Shown here in pieces: positions 25,201-34,724 of a stretch of DNA of 64,000 nucleotides. Origin of the DNA: Paraphysomonas bandaiensis (lineage: Eukaryota > Chrysophyceae); assembly GCA_965644295.1 (NCBI GenBank), contig CBFFRP010000373.1, positions 186,001 through 250,000 on the forward strand, given 5' to 3'. The notes under the pieces are model-generated. The model worked only from the letters and a program-made list of their open reading frames with translations. It searched no databases and was not told the origin of the DNA. The position numbers and the translations under genes are program-made. The number at the start of each line of letters is the position of its first letter. Positions within the stretch are counted from its first letter, which is position 1.

Positions 25201-26230
25201 CTTTTGGCGCGATCACCAAACAAGAAGCCCACGGCGACCTACTAGGAACATAGATGTAACCACACAGTCTCCTAAACTCCTTCTCCGCATCCTCATATAA
25301 TCTAGGATTTACGGGTCTTGCCTTCGGCTTGATCCTAGGAGGCAAATTCTCAGCGAACTTGATGTTCAACGGATCCACTCCTTTTATACCTTCCCACCGC
25401 TCTGGAACAAATACCTCTACTCCCTTAGTCCTCAATAACTCCAGCACCGGTCGCGCTGCTGAGAACTCTGGAGACACGTGCTCACCAAACATATCCTCGA
25501 ACTCGCTCAAAGCTTCCTCTCTAGTCTTTCCAAGAAAACTTGAGGCAAATCCGAACTGCGAAGGGTCCGGAACATCCAATTCTTCAGGTGCTACCTCCCT
25601 ACTACTGTCACACCACGGCTGCAATAATTCTTCAACCGCATTCAACAACAAATCATCCTCGGTAACATCGTCCTCACGCCTTTTAATAAAACTTACTTCT
25701 GATTCAATTCGTTCAATAGTCCTTCCTTTAAGCATAAATAGAAAATAATCCCATAGATCCTTAACGATAGCCGGAAGTCCAATAATAATATCGTTGCTAC
25801 CCATATCAGCAACAATGAAATCCCCGTCATATAACACGAACTCTCCCTTGGAGTCTTCTCTCTCAAACCTCAATTTTAATTTCACTACAAAACTACACTT
25901 CATTCTCGACGTTTTATCGGCAAATCCTATAACTGTTTCTTTTTTTATGACTTTGTTTTCACACACATGATTTCTAAACGTCTCAAACAAATCCTTGGAA
26001 ATGAAGTTAGATGTTAGGGCTCCAGTGTCGAACAATATTCCACGCACAGATATTATATAGTTATCATCACATACAATGCTTCCCCCAGAATGAGCCAATG
26101 TCAAGTCTTTTCGTTCTCGCGTATTACAGACATTCATCAAATTTCTGAGGAAAACTCGACTAACAGTCTCAGGATCATTCAAACCGTACAATATTTCTTC
26201 GTGATCCTGCGAACCATTAGCCTCGCACAT
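22292..26230 (-). CDS. gypsy pol polyprotein: protease, RT, RNase H, integrase
   Basis: 1,312 aa, uninterrupted. Protease motif LFDTGALTSNF is near residue 65. RT: MDIDLTNAFHQI with the conserved Asp at 389; the YxDD box reads IFDN (Asp 451, Asn 452), so the second catalytic aspartate of the box is replaced. RNase H begins at TLRTDASDYGVAG. Integrase has an H-x5-H and C-x2-C zinc motif, then the catalytic residues in GIDAVAI, ISDMGPD and NGCERIIKE. The C-terminal region (VEEIL...FKVKYADG...IPWTP) resembles a chromodomain, and about 100 more residues follow. The start ATG lies 4 nt past the gag stop, so expression probably needs reinitiation or readthrough. Confidence 0.9.
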   Translation of the reverse strand: MCEANGSQDHEEILYGLNDPETVSRVFLRNLMNVCNTRERKDLTLAHSGGSIVCDDNYIISVRGILFDTGALTSNFISKDLFETFRNHVCENKVIKKETVIGFADKTSRMKCSFVVKLKLRFEREDSKGEFVLYDGDFIVADMGSNDIIIGLPAIVKDLWDYFLFMLKGRTIERIESEVSFIKRREDDVTEDDLLLNAVEELLQPWCDSSREVAPEELDVPDPSQFGFASSFLGKTREEALSEFEDMFGEHVSPEFSAARPVLELLRTKGVEVFVPERWEGIKGVDPLNIKFAENLPPRIKPKARPVNPRLYEDAEKEFRRLCGYIYVPSRSPWASCLVIAPKATKPFIRICGDYVQINKYIPSPHYTVPNVRHELDRIIGYKIFMDIDLTNAFHQIRLHENTSEKLSVQTPWGQFQPLFLPEGVSPGISVLQEAVVKLFGDLEWALCIFDNVLLLAHDFDDAYKKLEIFLDRCIEHGVVLKFAKTWLGFREIKFFGYLVRHNSFELTDDRKEALLKIPFPENGNRCKKIRSLLGLGVFFAPFVQNYSDLVKHLTDMTKSSFNWEETTWQHDYRQEFENYKSGLQQSCALFYPNYDLEWTLRTDASDYGVAGILFQTVEGTGSSPIQQQTIAICSKKLSEQALKWCTIEKEGFGIFYSVKKFSFYLRGKKFTIETDHNNLVWMEASEVAKIIRWRIYLQDFDFLIRHIPGKNNVVADCLSRLLYLSGFVDESDDFDSDEVNFVTLHNIFEKDDFEDDVQEIAPPTEVQRIDYYQAIKEVHNAQAGHWGAKETWKRLCRQFPGHGVPFKVVADFVDECINCQKNRRELKQRLIPITRHLKPPHSRSALGIDAVAITPVSKSGYTHIVVMVNLFTKLVCLYAVKGMTAINLATAVWKCWCTYGLTDMIISDMGPDLKSELFAELVKLSGLRHVFSIANRHVNGCERIIKEVVRHIRAICFDKRIEADAVLEDELLLATIMFILNTHESSETGYSAFELTFGSQDSIYKNLLAAQGRDNDPSHQLLKRLNDYLALVRQISADYQKSLVEKRAEAGLDPAKQNQYCPGDFVMFDAGAKPHPKLSSRMKGPFEVVRQYKNDVQIRNLLTGGIREYSVSDLEPFFGDKDSAIEAAMRDHEQFKVEEILSYTGDSRTKSTMVFKVKYADGDILDIPWTPDIQCEAYYDFCESRPYLRHLAYDSFTAKRFISSMRKENITTVSVGDTVYVDLSFYGDLWYESLGLPDYATAAYVMEFTYTHWYHKNSKRKISARFNLNGSNYAFDNYLVYCWGSQKDFEPARMILVDASLAAAYPKIIQE

Positions 26231-26233
26231 TTG

Positions 26234-27703
26234 TCAAGTCACTCCACCAGGCCTCGGCAAAATCTTTCGCGGCCCTTTGGAATCATCTGCCATCATCTGA
26301 GACAGCTTCTTCATCATCCATTTCCGGGTTTCCGTTGCAACTGCTCCATTATGACCCTGGACATGCTTACATTCCTTCCCTTTGTAGCAGTTCCCATACA
26401 ACGCATACGCAACGCAACCACGGGTTGGATTAACAGTCTTCTCTAGGTTCATCACCTGTTCTATAGCTTCCTTATCAGACTCTGGTTCGCCGAGCAACAT
26501 CTCCTCAACCTCATTCTCGAAATCATCATCTGACATCCCGTCATCCTTGACCACAACTATCGGGTCAACCTCCTTGTCATCTAAATCACTGTAGAAATCA
26601 TCCTCAACTCGGTCCGCAAACTGCACGTTGTTTAAAGATTTCGGTTTCTCCTTTGCAACGTATCCATTGTCCCGATTCCTCGAACTCCTTTGAATTTGCT
26701 TCCTACTGAAATCGGACCCTTCATAAGGCACCAATCTGATGTTCTTGGACGCCTCATAATGCTCACTCGCCTTGGAAACGTATGTATCCAGAAACTCTTC
26801 AACATTACCATAATTAGTATCCGTCACCCTTGGAATCTCAGCCAGAACTCGTTTGTTGTAAGACTCGTCGATCAACTCCAAAAATACTTGAGCCGATCCA
26901 AACTCTTTTCCTCCAACCGGCGGACACTTAGTACTATTGGCCTCCATCATGATAGTAAACGTACGCATAAAAATACTCTTTCGCTTCAAAATCTCTTGAA
27001 AAAACAGCTCATGTGTATTCGGCCGCACTGATTTCCAATCCAGTGGCTTAAAATATCTCAGCGCGTATCGCAAAGTCTCAATGAACTCAACTTTGGACAA
27101 CACCTTGGTCTCCTTAGCCATCATCTCACAGAATTTCTGAGCACTCAACTTAACAAACATTTTATCCGTCAAGCTATTGTTGAACATAAGCAGGTTCCGA
27201 ACACGCCTGCTAACTATCTGGGCTGGCTCAAGCTTAATCCCATTGATCTGTTCATATTCAAACCATTGGATGATAAACTTTGTAAAATCACTAAGCTCCA
27301 TCGAATCCAGAAAAATATGCTTATGGGATGGCTTTTCAACATTGATGATGACATGCTTTGGAACCTCCATTCCCTCTGAAGACTCAGCCTCCCTCATGAA
27401 TACAGATGTCCTTCGCTCTTTCTTCTTGCCTTTGTCGTCGGCAGCCCTGCCACTCTCTCTGGTATGTCCCTGCTGCTCTTCACGCTGGTCACGGATGGCC
27501 TCATCTACTTCCTTCTGAGCTTCCTCCAGCTCATTAACTAAAACTTCTTCATTAATAGACATTCTGGACTCCAGATTATCTACCCTACTGGCAGTTGCTA
27601 CACACAACTTAGTGACGTTCTCCAAATTGAGAGCAATTCCCCGTAACATTTCCTTAACTTCATCTAACTCAGATGAACCAACAGGACCCTCCGAATCAGA
27701 CAT
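26234..27703 (-). CDS. gypsy gag-like protein
   Basis: 489 aa, ATG at 27703, stop TGA immediately before the pol ATG. It has an acidic N-terminus with a short coiled coil (residues about 10-75), a central helical region as in gypsy gags, and acidic stretches at about 380-430. A Cys/His cluster near the C-terminus (C-x8-C-x5-C-x-H) resembles a CCCH finger rather than the usual CCHC knuckle. Identity is inferred mainly from position ahead of pol. Confidence 0.8.
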   Translation of the reverse strand: MSDSEGPVGSSELDEVKEMLRGIALNLENVTKLCVATASRVDNLESRMSINEEVLVNELEEAQKEVDEAIRDQREEQQGHTRESGRAADDKGKKKERRTSVFMREAESSEGMEVPKHVIINVEKPSHKHIFLDSMELSDFTKFIIQWFEYEQINGIKLEPAQIVSRRVRNLLMFNNSLTDKMFVKLSAQKFCEMMAKETKVLSKVEFIETLRYALRYFKPLDWKSVRPNTHELFFQEILKRKSIFMRTFTIMMEANSTKCPPVGGKEFGSAQVFLELIDESYNKRVLAEIPRVTDTNYGNVEEFLDTYVSKASEHYEASKNIRLVPYEGSDFSRKQIQRSSRNRDNGYVAKEKPKSLNNVQFADRVEDDFYSDLDDKEVDPIVVVKDDGMSDDDFENEVEEMLLGEPESDKEAIEQVMNLEKTVNPTRGCVAYALYGNCYKGKECKHVQGHNGAVATETRKWMMKKLSQMMADDSKGPRKILPRPGGVT

Positions 27704-27771
27704 TTCGATATATATCTATAAACTACAATAATGATATCTTCACTTACGTGTTTTACCGTGAGTAAATTTAC

Positions 27772-28964
27772 TATGAACAACTCAGGTCTTGCAACCTAAG
27801 ATCACTGAAAAGATATGTAATGGTTGTTTGTCGAAACAACGAAACAGAAAACTATAATAATAACTCTTTAAGAAACCAACAGCCAGAAACACAAGCTCCC
27901 CTGTATCCTGCAATCTAAAGCTCCCAATAGACAGATCAGTCAACCAACTATGTTAATTTCATAGAGAATTATTATTAAAACTAAGTTACAAGCGAAACAA
28001 AAGACAGACCCCTCTAGCCTAAAGACTCCTCCTCATACACAGGACATTGAATGCAACCACAACCGTACAATGTGCTCATACATGTACTACACTACATACG
28101 ATTCTTATCCTACATCGTTTATAGTCAAAAACTCCCTGAAATACGCCTAAATAGGTCCTTTCCAAAAAACTCCGATTTTTGAGTCCAAAAACCCAAAAAT
28201 CCCCAATTTTTTGAGAATTGCAGAAAATCGCCGATTTTCGAGCCACAAACACCCAAAAATGACAATATTCGATTCCACAAAAATTGCAAGCACATTTCAT
28301 GACAACGTGAAATACACAATCGCCAACTCATGCATAATACCGACAAAATGCAATCGGGTTCAAAAGCTTACAATCGAACGGTTAAATATCATTTCCTTGC
28401 AAGAGTGTGTACTTTAGACTGGACCATACAAATACACTCATATTCAGATCACTAACATGCCCATGACACCTCTGCATCTGCGTCCAATGGCACCTTACGA
28501 ATTCCTCCCCATTCCGGAGAAAATCAACGGTGTATGGCAATGGGAAAATAATCGTATATCATAGTCCGGAACGATGAGCAAGCACATAGAGCTGTTCAAA
28601 AACATCAGAAGACTTCTCATATCGATGGGTGGACTACGAATATCGCACATGCGGTACCAATCAATGCTTCCTGACCCAAAACGCTATGACACCGACTACC
28701 GTATGGATATAGGCGTAAACCGACGGGTAGCAATCGCGTAGATCAAAGAAAACGTGTGTTCGAGGGTAAATCCTAGTTGTCTGTCGTCTTGCCCTCGTAA
28801 TAATAATCTGTATCTCTTGTTGTCACCAATCTTATACAAAACAAGCTACATATACCCTACATATTATGTTATCATATCGTTATTGCATTAATATAGTTAT
28901 CAATATTATTATGATGATGTCATTAAACGTGTTAAAGGGTGTTATAAAAGCCCACGGCTTTACA
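27772..28964 (-). repeat. gypsy LTR, right copy (5' LTR of the element)
   Basis: Same sequence as the left LTR apart from a 2-nt gap. In element sense it is followed by GTAAATTTACTCACGG, which neither starts with TGG nor matches the LTR, so I cannot name the primer. Confidence 0.9.
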
Positions 28965-28968
28965 GGTG

Positions 28969-31797
28969 CGACTTACCCCGAGTGATATCAGAAGAGCTTT
29001 TGACATATATGGGAGACCGTTCGAAGCGGTGAGAGGCAAGCAGACGAATAAGAAAGTCAGCCGGCAATACGCGGATCCGGAACTGAAGGCAGAACAGCAG
29101 AAGGAGCAAAGGCTGTACACAGACATCTTCAGTGTGAGACAGCAATCGTTCATGCTCACGCTAGCGGAACCATTGGGACTAACCATCGTTACTTCACTCG
29201 AAAACGAAACAACGGATCAGTTGGGATTGGCCCTACAGGAACAAGTAAACCTGTTAAGAAGCTACGGGTACATACCGACAGTTACCTACCTGGACCCTCA
29301 GCCGGGATTCAAGGCCCTGAGAGGCAAGATCACAGGGATGGAGATTGACGTGGCAGGGGCTGGAGATCACCTGGACAAGATCGACGCGAAGATTAGGCGA
29401 CTCAAAGAGACAATACGCAGTGTACATTCAGGGCTACCATGGAACCTACCAGATGCCAACGTCAGAGACCTGGTGAGATACGCCAACAGCCGCATGAACT
29501 TGAGGAGGCCATCCACCAATGGCACAACTGTAGCACCGCGAGTGGCATTGACTGGTCGGAAACCCAATTATAAAAAGGAACTGTCACTGGCTTTCGGGGA
29601 CTACGTAGAATGCTATGACCCGAAGGTCAAGAGCAATAACGCGGAGCAGGCCAGAACAGAACCATGTATCGCGCTGTACCCATCCGGCAACGCAAACGGG
29701 AGTTGGATATTTTTAAACCTTAAAACAAATAAATATGTGAGTAGGACCAACTGGGTGAAGATGGTGACCACGCAAATAGTAATAGACGCCGTGAACAGAA
29801 TATCGTCATTGCACAACAAGTCACACTCACCTGTCACGACCAGCGAGAATGAGAGTCGAGAGATTGAGGATACCACGCCACCAGCTGAGAATGACGAGAT
29901 CGATAAGCCGAAGGAGCCTCACGAGGAGGGGCAGATGACAGCAGTTGACACAGACGAAGGGCACGGCCACACAGAAGAGAGAGAGAGAACAAAAATCACG
30001 GAACCAGTCGACGATGATGGCGACCGGGCTGATGGGCCGAGCGAACAGGAGCCGGGCGCTGCAACACCCAACGACATCGACGATCCGGAATTTACAGGGG
30101 TGGAAACTGCAGGGATGACACATAACACAAGCGAACTACTATCATCATCATCATCAGCCGGAGCAAGGATAGCGGCAGGCACAAGAAGAAAGCCCGTAAT
30201 GTATCGAGCCTATCACACAAGCGTAACCAAAGGTTTAAAGGAACACGGCAAAGAAGCCTACCTGGCGATAGTACGGGAGCTGAAGCAGCTGCTGCATGAA
30301 AAAAAGGCGATAGTTCCAGTACACCGGAGTGACCTATCAAAGACTCAACTCAAACGAACAATTCGATCGCTGATGTTTTTGAAGACGAAATACGACGGAC
30401 TCGGAAGGTTCGAGAAAATCAAGGCGAGGCTGGTTGCGAACGGGGCACAGCAGGATCGGAAACTGTACCCAGACACGTCGTCACCCACTGTGGACATACA
30501 GTCAGTATTTGCATGCCTAGCAATAGCAGCGAGAGAGGGGAGACATGTATCGACAATTGATATAGGTGGTGCATACCTCAATGCGGAGATGTCAGGCGAA
30601 GAGGTAATAATGGAATTGGAGCCGATGTTGGCCACAATACTCAGAAAACTAGACCCCACAATCCAGCCGTATGTTGATGAAAGAGGCAAAATATTGATGC
30701 GCCTAGACAAAGCGTTATATGGATGCGTGCAGAGCGCCAAGCTCTGGTACAACACGATAAGAGCTTACCTGGAGAGCATTGGTTTCGTGGCTAACCCGGT
30801 GGATCAGTGTGTTCTCAATAGGACTGTCAACGGCAAGCAGTGCACTATAACACTACACGTGGACGATCTGCTAGTGCTATCACAAGACAAGCGTGACACC
30901 GAGTGGTTGGTGGAACAACTAAAGAAACAATATGGTGAGGTAAAATACTGTGATGACAAAGACATGTCGTATTTAGGTATGCATGTGAGCATGATAGATG
31001 ACAGGGCAGTGGTGTCAATGAGGGCTTACCTAGACGGAGTGCTGGAGGAGGCAGCGGTCACTGGCAGAGCAGCATCTCCAGCGACATCATCACTGTTCGC
31101 AGAGGGCGCAGGACAGAAATTGGGGAGGAAGGAGGCTGCCAATTTCCATTCAGTGGTGGCCAAATTGCTATATCTGTCAATAAGAGTTAGACCAGACATC
31201 CTGCTCAGTATAGCGTACCTCACAACAAGAGTGAAGGGTCCGACAATCGGAGATCAGCAGAAGTTGAATCGAGTGCTGAAATACCTTGCGCACACAAGGG
31301 ATCAAGATCTGCAGCTGAAGATTGGAGAGCAGCTGCGGGTAAGAAGCTTCATCGACGCTTCGTTCGCCACCCACGAAGACGGAAAAGGGCATACAGGCGT
31401 GGTTGTACAGCTTGGAGGGGCCACAGTACTATGCCGATCAACTAAGCAACGAATCGTGACGAAAGACTCGACCGAATCCGAGCTGGTCGGCCTATCTGAT
31501 ATGATGTCTAATGCAATGAGATTACATGAGTTTGTGTGTGGGCAGGGCTATGCGCTTGACCCACCTGTTATTTATCAGGACAACTTGTCGAATCTCAGTC
31601 TCGTAACGAAAGGAGGAGGCAAATACCGATCGAAATATCTACGAGTAAGGCAGGCTTTAGTCGAAGAACACCATGATAGGGGAGACGTGAAGCTTCAGTA
31701 CTTACCTACAGGAGAGATGTTGGCTGATGTGCTGACTAAACCCCTACAAGGAAAATTGTTTCGTCATTTGATATGTCTGATCGTTGGGAACGAGTAG
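28969..31797 (+). CDS. copia-A polyprotein, C-terminal part: integrase, RT, RNase H (interrupted)
   Basis: 942 codons plus stop, in frame with 19509-21065 once one copy of the GGTG duplication is removed. It starts RLTPSDIRRAFDIYG, a pre-integrase segment. The integrase core has Asp in YTDIF and a second Asp in TYLDPQPGF. The variable linker (about 300-400 of this part) is Glu/Thr/Ser-rich. RT has TIDIGGAYLNAEM and the catalytic HVDDLLVL. RNase H has FIDASFATHEDG, TKDSTESEL and a final MLADVLTKPL. No internal stop. As it stands it has no start codon or promoter of its own because the gypsy element lies upstream. Confidence 0.85.
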   Translation, partial: RLTPSDIRRAFDIYGRPFEAVRGKQTNKKVSRQYADPELKAEQQKEQRLYTDIFSVRQQSFMLTLAEPLGLTIVTSLENETTDQLGLALQEQVNLLRSYGYIPTVTYLDPQPGFKALRGKITGMEIDVAGAGDHLDKIDAKIRRLKETIRSVHSGLPWNLPDANVRDLVRYANSRMNLRRPSTNGTTVAPRVALTGRKPNYKKELSLAFGDYVECYDPKVKSNNAEQARTEPCIALYPSGNANGSWIFLNLKTNKYVSRTNWVKMVTTQIVIDAVNRISSLHNKSHSPVTTSENESREIEDTTPPAENDEIDKPKEPHEEGQMTAVDTDEGHGHTEERERTKITEPVDDDGDRADGPSEQEPGAATPNDIDDPEFTGVETAGMTHNTSELLSSSSSAGARIAAGTRRKPVMYRAYHTSVTKGLKEHGKEAYLAIVRELKQLLHEKKAIVPVHRSDLSKTQLKRTIRSLMFLKTKYDGLGRFEKIKARLVANGAQQDRKLYPDTSSPTVDIQSVFACLAIAAREGRHVSTIDIGGAYLNAEMSGEEVIMELEPMLATILRKLDPTIQPYVDERGKILMRLDKALYGCVQSAKLWYNTIRAYLESIGFVANPVDQCVLNRTVNGKQCTITLHVDDLLVLSQDKRDTEWLVEQLKKQYGEVKYCDDKDMSYLGMHVSMIDDRAVVSMRAYLDGVLEEAAVTGRAASPATSSLFAEGAGQKLGRKEAANFHSVVAKLLYLSIRVRPDILLSIAYLTTRVKGPTIGDQQKLNRVLKYLAHTRDQDLQLKIGEQLRVRSFIDASFATHEDGKGHTGVVVQLGGATVLCRSTKQRIVTKDSTESELVGLSDMMSNAMRLHEFVCGQGYALDPPVIYQDNLSNLSLVTKGGGKYRSKYLRVRQALVEEHHDRGDVKLQYLPTGEMLADVLTKPLQGKLFRHLICLIVGNE

Positions 31798-31811
31798 ACA
31801 CATCACAGGGG

Positions 31812-32101
31812 TGCGTAGAGGAATGAGAGGATGTTCTTTTCAGTTTAGTACTTGAAGTGACTGTATAAGATATGCATAGGGCACATAGAGGTGTATGGTG
31901 TTATATTATGCAGTGTGTAGTGTACGGCTGTAGAATAGAGGCATAATTTCCTCTTACTGAGAAGTTCTGTAGTAACTATAAAGAGAACCTTGCTTTGACT
32001 ACCTGTAGTGTAGACTGTGTGAAAAGGCAACGGGGGTATTCCGTCCGTTTATTGATTTGTAACATCCGTAACATTCGACCGAGTACCGTATTTTTCTCTG
32101 C
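31812..32101 (+). repeat. copia-A 3' LTR
   Basis: Same start and end as the 5' LTR. The 16-mer CATAATTTCCTCTTAC is at 31942-31957. The right flank is GCGA, matching the left flank. Confidence 0.88.
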
Positions 32102-32105
32102 GCGA

Positions 32106-33215
32106 TGTGTGGCAGGGAATACCGCCGTATACTATTGTATAATGCTGTCCATCATTGCTGTGCTGTGGACAAGTGACGTATATGACCACTAGATCCGAGT
32201 CCTGGAATATAAAGTACAACATTATCAAAATTAATAGAGATCCCGAAGAAATGAATAATATATATCCTAGTCTCAGTACAAGTGATAGTTTTTTGTGTCA
32301 AATTCCAGTGCTAAACTGTTCGGTTGAGTGATGAAAACACGAATCTTGTACTACTTGCTCTATATAATGCACACACTGATTATTTTCAGTGACAATGTTA
32401 TATAATCACATACAAGAAGAAACTTGTTACTTAACTAGAGGAGAAAAGAAAATGACAAAAATGTCTTTATTCAAACTATCCCAACCGATTACGTATGTAT
32501 CAATCACACTAAAATACTTGCGCATAGCACTGTTTATGTAACCGCTTTCTGAAGAGAAGGCGTGTGACTTTATTGCACAGAATATACCCGCGACATATCA
32601 TAAACCCACCACACCACTTTTGATCTTCGAATTTAACGTTGTTGGTGCCATATCATCTGCAGACTGCAGAGTATGGATTATGGATATATTCCGTTTCGAT
32701 ATTTATATTGCCATGCTTTGGTTAATACTAAAATGGAATGATTTAAACTGTCGATCGGTCATAGATTAAGGCTACTCCTTCATATTATATCATGACAACA
32801 AAAGAGTATTCCTACCCATCACCAATGTCAAGACGTCAAGACAACACTCCAAATATTGTTAAATGACATGAGAAGTATCTGAGACATTTCTTTGTTGTTA
32901 TATATTCTCAAGTTAAATCGATGAAAACAATGTGTATTTAACTGCATTTATTAAAAATGCTCTACCCAACAACTCCCTGGCTTCATACACTGATTACATT
33001 GTAATCAATTGCTAATGTATTGTTCATGAACGCTGGTAATATATACTATATACCCATTTCGGAGCATTACCAAAGAACAGCGTATGACGTGTGCAATATA
33101 TTGCAAAACTCAATATATCAAGTGATATCGAAATAAGTGATGTGGGCAATAACATAGAAAAGATGTCATGGGACAGTGTATGGAGAAATAATTACATTGC
33201 AGTTTACAGTGCAGT
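32106..33215. other. AT-rich intergenic region
   Basis: About 1.1 kb with no ORF that looks coding and no repeat shared with the rest of the window. It lies downstream of the methyltransferase stop, so it holds that gene's 3' end. Confidence 0.5.
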
Positions 33216-33980
33216 TCAATTACAATGCGACTTATACTTGAAAACATAGAGCATACTTCTCGATATAAGGGATTCATCTGTACTACATGCAGATCTTCCA
33301 GATATATTTACACTATGTAACAATTCAAAGTGAGCCTGTAGGGAGTTGAAAAATTGGCTCTCTAGACTTTTATACCTTTCAGTTTGAGAAATGATGACAA
33401 GAGGAGTATGTGATTGTCGCTGTGACACAAGGACTAGAGTTTCCAAGAGTTTATACCATACAACACTATCATCTCCGTAAACTACATCCGATGCAACGAT
33501 AACATCGAATTCTGACTTTGGGCAAGCAGCTATCCTGTCTAAGCTATTTAGAAGAGGTTCAATACTCTGCCCCCACTGGTACGTAAGAGCGCACCAAGCA
33601 GAGACGTCCACATTAGCCGATATATTATCTTCGATTTGATTGACGACAGTACTTTCGCCGTCAGTGGCCACTACTATGGACCCAGCACATAACAATGTGC
33701 ACGATAGCAGACCAGCTCCTGCACCCAGTTCCAGGACATTTTTCGAATCCCAACTCCACTTCTCTACATGTTCTTCAGGAAAAGCTAAACTGGTATACCA
33801 GGTGTCTGACGTTACCAAATATTGAGCCAGTAATTCACCTGCGGGCCATAATATTCCACCAGTACCCCGCCCGCCTTGGATTATATCAAACGACCTACCT
33901 ACTCTCCCACCAATATAAATGCATTTCTTGCTTTCGTGGAGTTTTGCCAGTACAGTAGGTTCGTAAACAACCAGTGCCAT
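33216..33980 (-). CDS. METTL21-family protein lysine methyltransferase-like
   Basis: 254 aa in one exon, ATG at 33980, stop TGA at 33216. A class I SAM-dependent methyltransferase: motif I VLELGAGAG at residues 82-90, an acidic post-I loop (VATDGE near 104-109), and VIVASDVVYGDD at 160-171, the D-V-V-Y motif typical of METTL21/EEF-KMT enzymes that methylate lysines of chaperones or elongation factors. An upstream GILWPAGELLAQYL segment also fits this family (WxAxxxLxxYL). The substrate cannot be told from sequence. The neighbour on the right is transcribed divergently, with about 740 bp between them. Confidence 0.85.
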   Translation of the reverse strand: MALVVYEPTVLAKLHESKKCIYIGGRVGRSFDIIQGGRGTGGILWPAGELLAQYLVTSDTWYTSLAFPEEHVEKWSWDSKNVLELGAGAGLLSCTLLCAGSIVVATDGESTVVNQIEDNISANVDVSAWCALTYQWGQSIEPLLNSLDRIAACPKSEFDVIVASDVVYGDDSVVWYKLLETLVLVSQRQSHTPLVIISQTERYKSLESQFFNSLQAHFELLHSVNISGRSACSTDESLISRSMLYVFKYKSHCN

Positions 33981-34724
33981 CCCTCTTTAAAAGACCGCGA
34001 TAATAAACAATTTCCTCATCAGGTAACGGTACACCCTCTGCCTGCTTTTGATATAAGTCTTAGTGTACTTGTCTACCGTGGTATACGTATGTAGACAGTA
34101 CTTTTGTACGACGTAGAATACTACGTATGTGTACCGTAGAGTATCCTGTTCAAAATACGAATGTATTTTTTTGCGGGGAGCTTGGGTTGGTGATACATTT
34201 CAGTTTCATTTTTCTTCTTTGTTGAAGGTAAAATATCGTACGATTGTAATTCTGCAAAAGTCACACCACTTGATTCCGAAATTCCCGAGTTCTGATGTTT
34301 GTTTGTTTTTTCGTATGACACGACAATGCTGCTTTTGTTTTTAGCTATCCCGATATGATTACTGTCGTATCGGCATCCTTCGTATATTTTTGTTCCAAGA
34401 TGCCTCTAATATTGAGACAACAATTATGTGTATTCCAGCCGTAGTTGTACTGCAGTAATAGAGAGGATTTATGCTTCAATTTATTTCCGAAAAATAAGAT
34501 GCTGACTGCCGATACGGTTGGGTGACATACAATATCTATATGATACTCAGATTGAGATTACGGCCATGAGAACTATTGTTAGTTATTGAAATCATTGTTG
34601 CAAATAAGTCGGAACCTAAGCTATAGGGTTATTTACGTAAATTTGGTGCATTGTAGTTATTCACTACTGCGTCCAATTGTATCGTGTATTGCATGAAGTG
34701 ATCGGAATTATATAGTTGGTGTTG
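33981..34724. other. Divergent intergenic region between methyltransferase and histidine kinase
   Basis: Bidirectional promoter region. It contains TACGACGTAG at 34107-34116, followed closely by CTACGTATG; the first is the reverse complement of a 10-mer in the other divergent promoter at 57289-57298. No coding segment recognised. Confidence 0.4.

Larger units (their letters stand above)
21066..28964 (-). mobile_element. Ty3/gypsy retrotransposon nested in copia-A
   Basis: LTRs of about 1.19 kb at 21066-22260 and 27772-28964; the only difference I saw is GTGAAATGG versus GTAATGG (2 nt). Target duplication GGTG at 21062-21065 and 28965-28968. Element orientation is minus: 5' LTR on the right, then gag (27703-26234) and pol (26230-22292) with RT, RNase H, then integrase, the gypsy order. 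A purine tract (a run of G then AGAAAGGG) lies against the left LTR at about 22262-22285. Both ORFs are open, so the copy looks young. Confidence 0.93.
19208..32101 (+). mobile_element. Ty1/copia retrotransposon copia-A, split by a nested gypsy element
   Basis: Two LTRs of about 290 bp (19208-19495 and 31812-32101) differ, by eye, only in AAAGC versus AAAAGGC. A 4-bp target duplication GCGA is at 19204-19207 and 32102-32105. Between the LTRs lies one polyprotein frame: gag zinc knuckle, protease, integrase, reverse transcriptase, RNase H. The order INT before RT defines Ty1/copia. A gypsy element with its own 4-bp duplication (GGTG) interrupts the frame between protease and integrase; the coding frame matches exactly across the duplication. 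The near-identical LTRs suggest a recent insertion. Confidence 0.93.

Noticed and set aside
27745-27771. Self-primer or tRNA primer site for the gypsy element
   Set aside because: Sequence after its 5' LTR neither starts with TGG nor finds a complementary stretch in the LTR by eye.
28966-31797. copia-A pol as a separate, truncated element
   Set aside because: The frame joins exactly to 19509-21065 when one GGTG copy is removed, so it is one element split by insertion.
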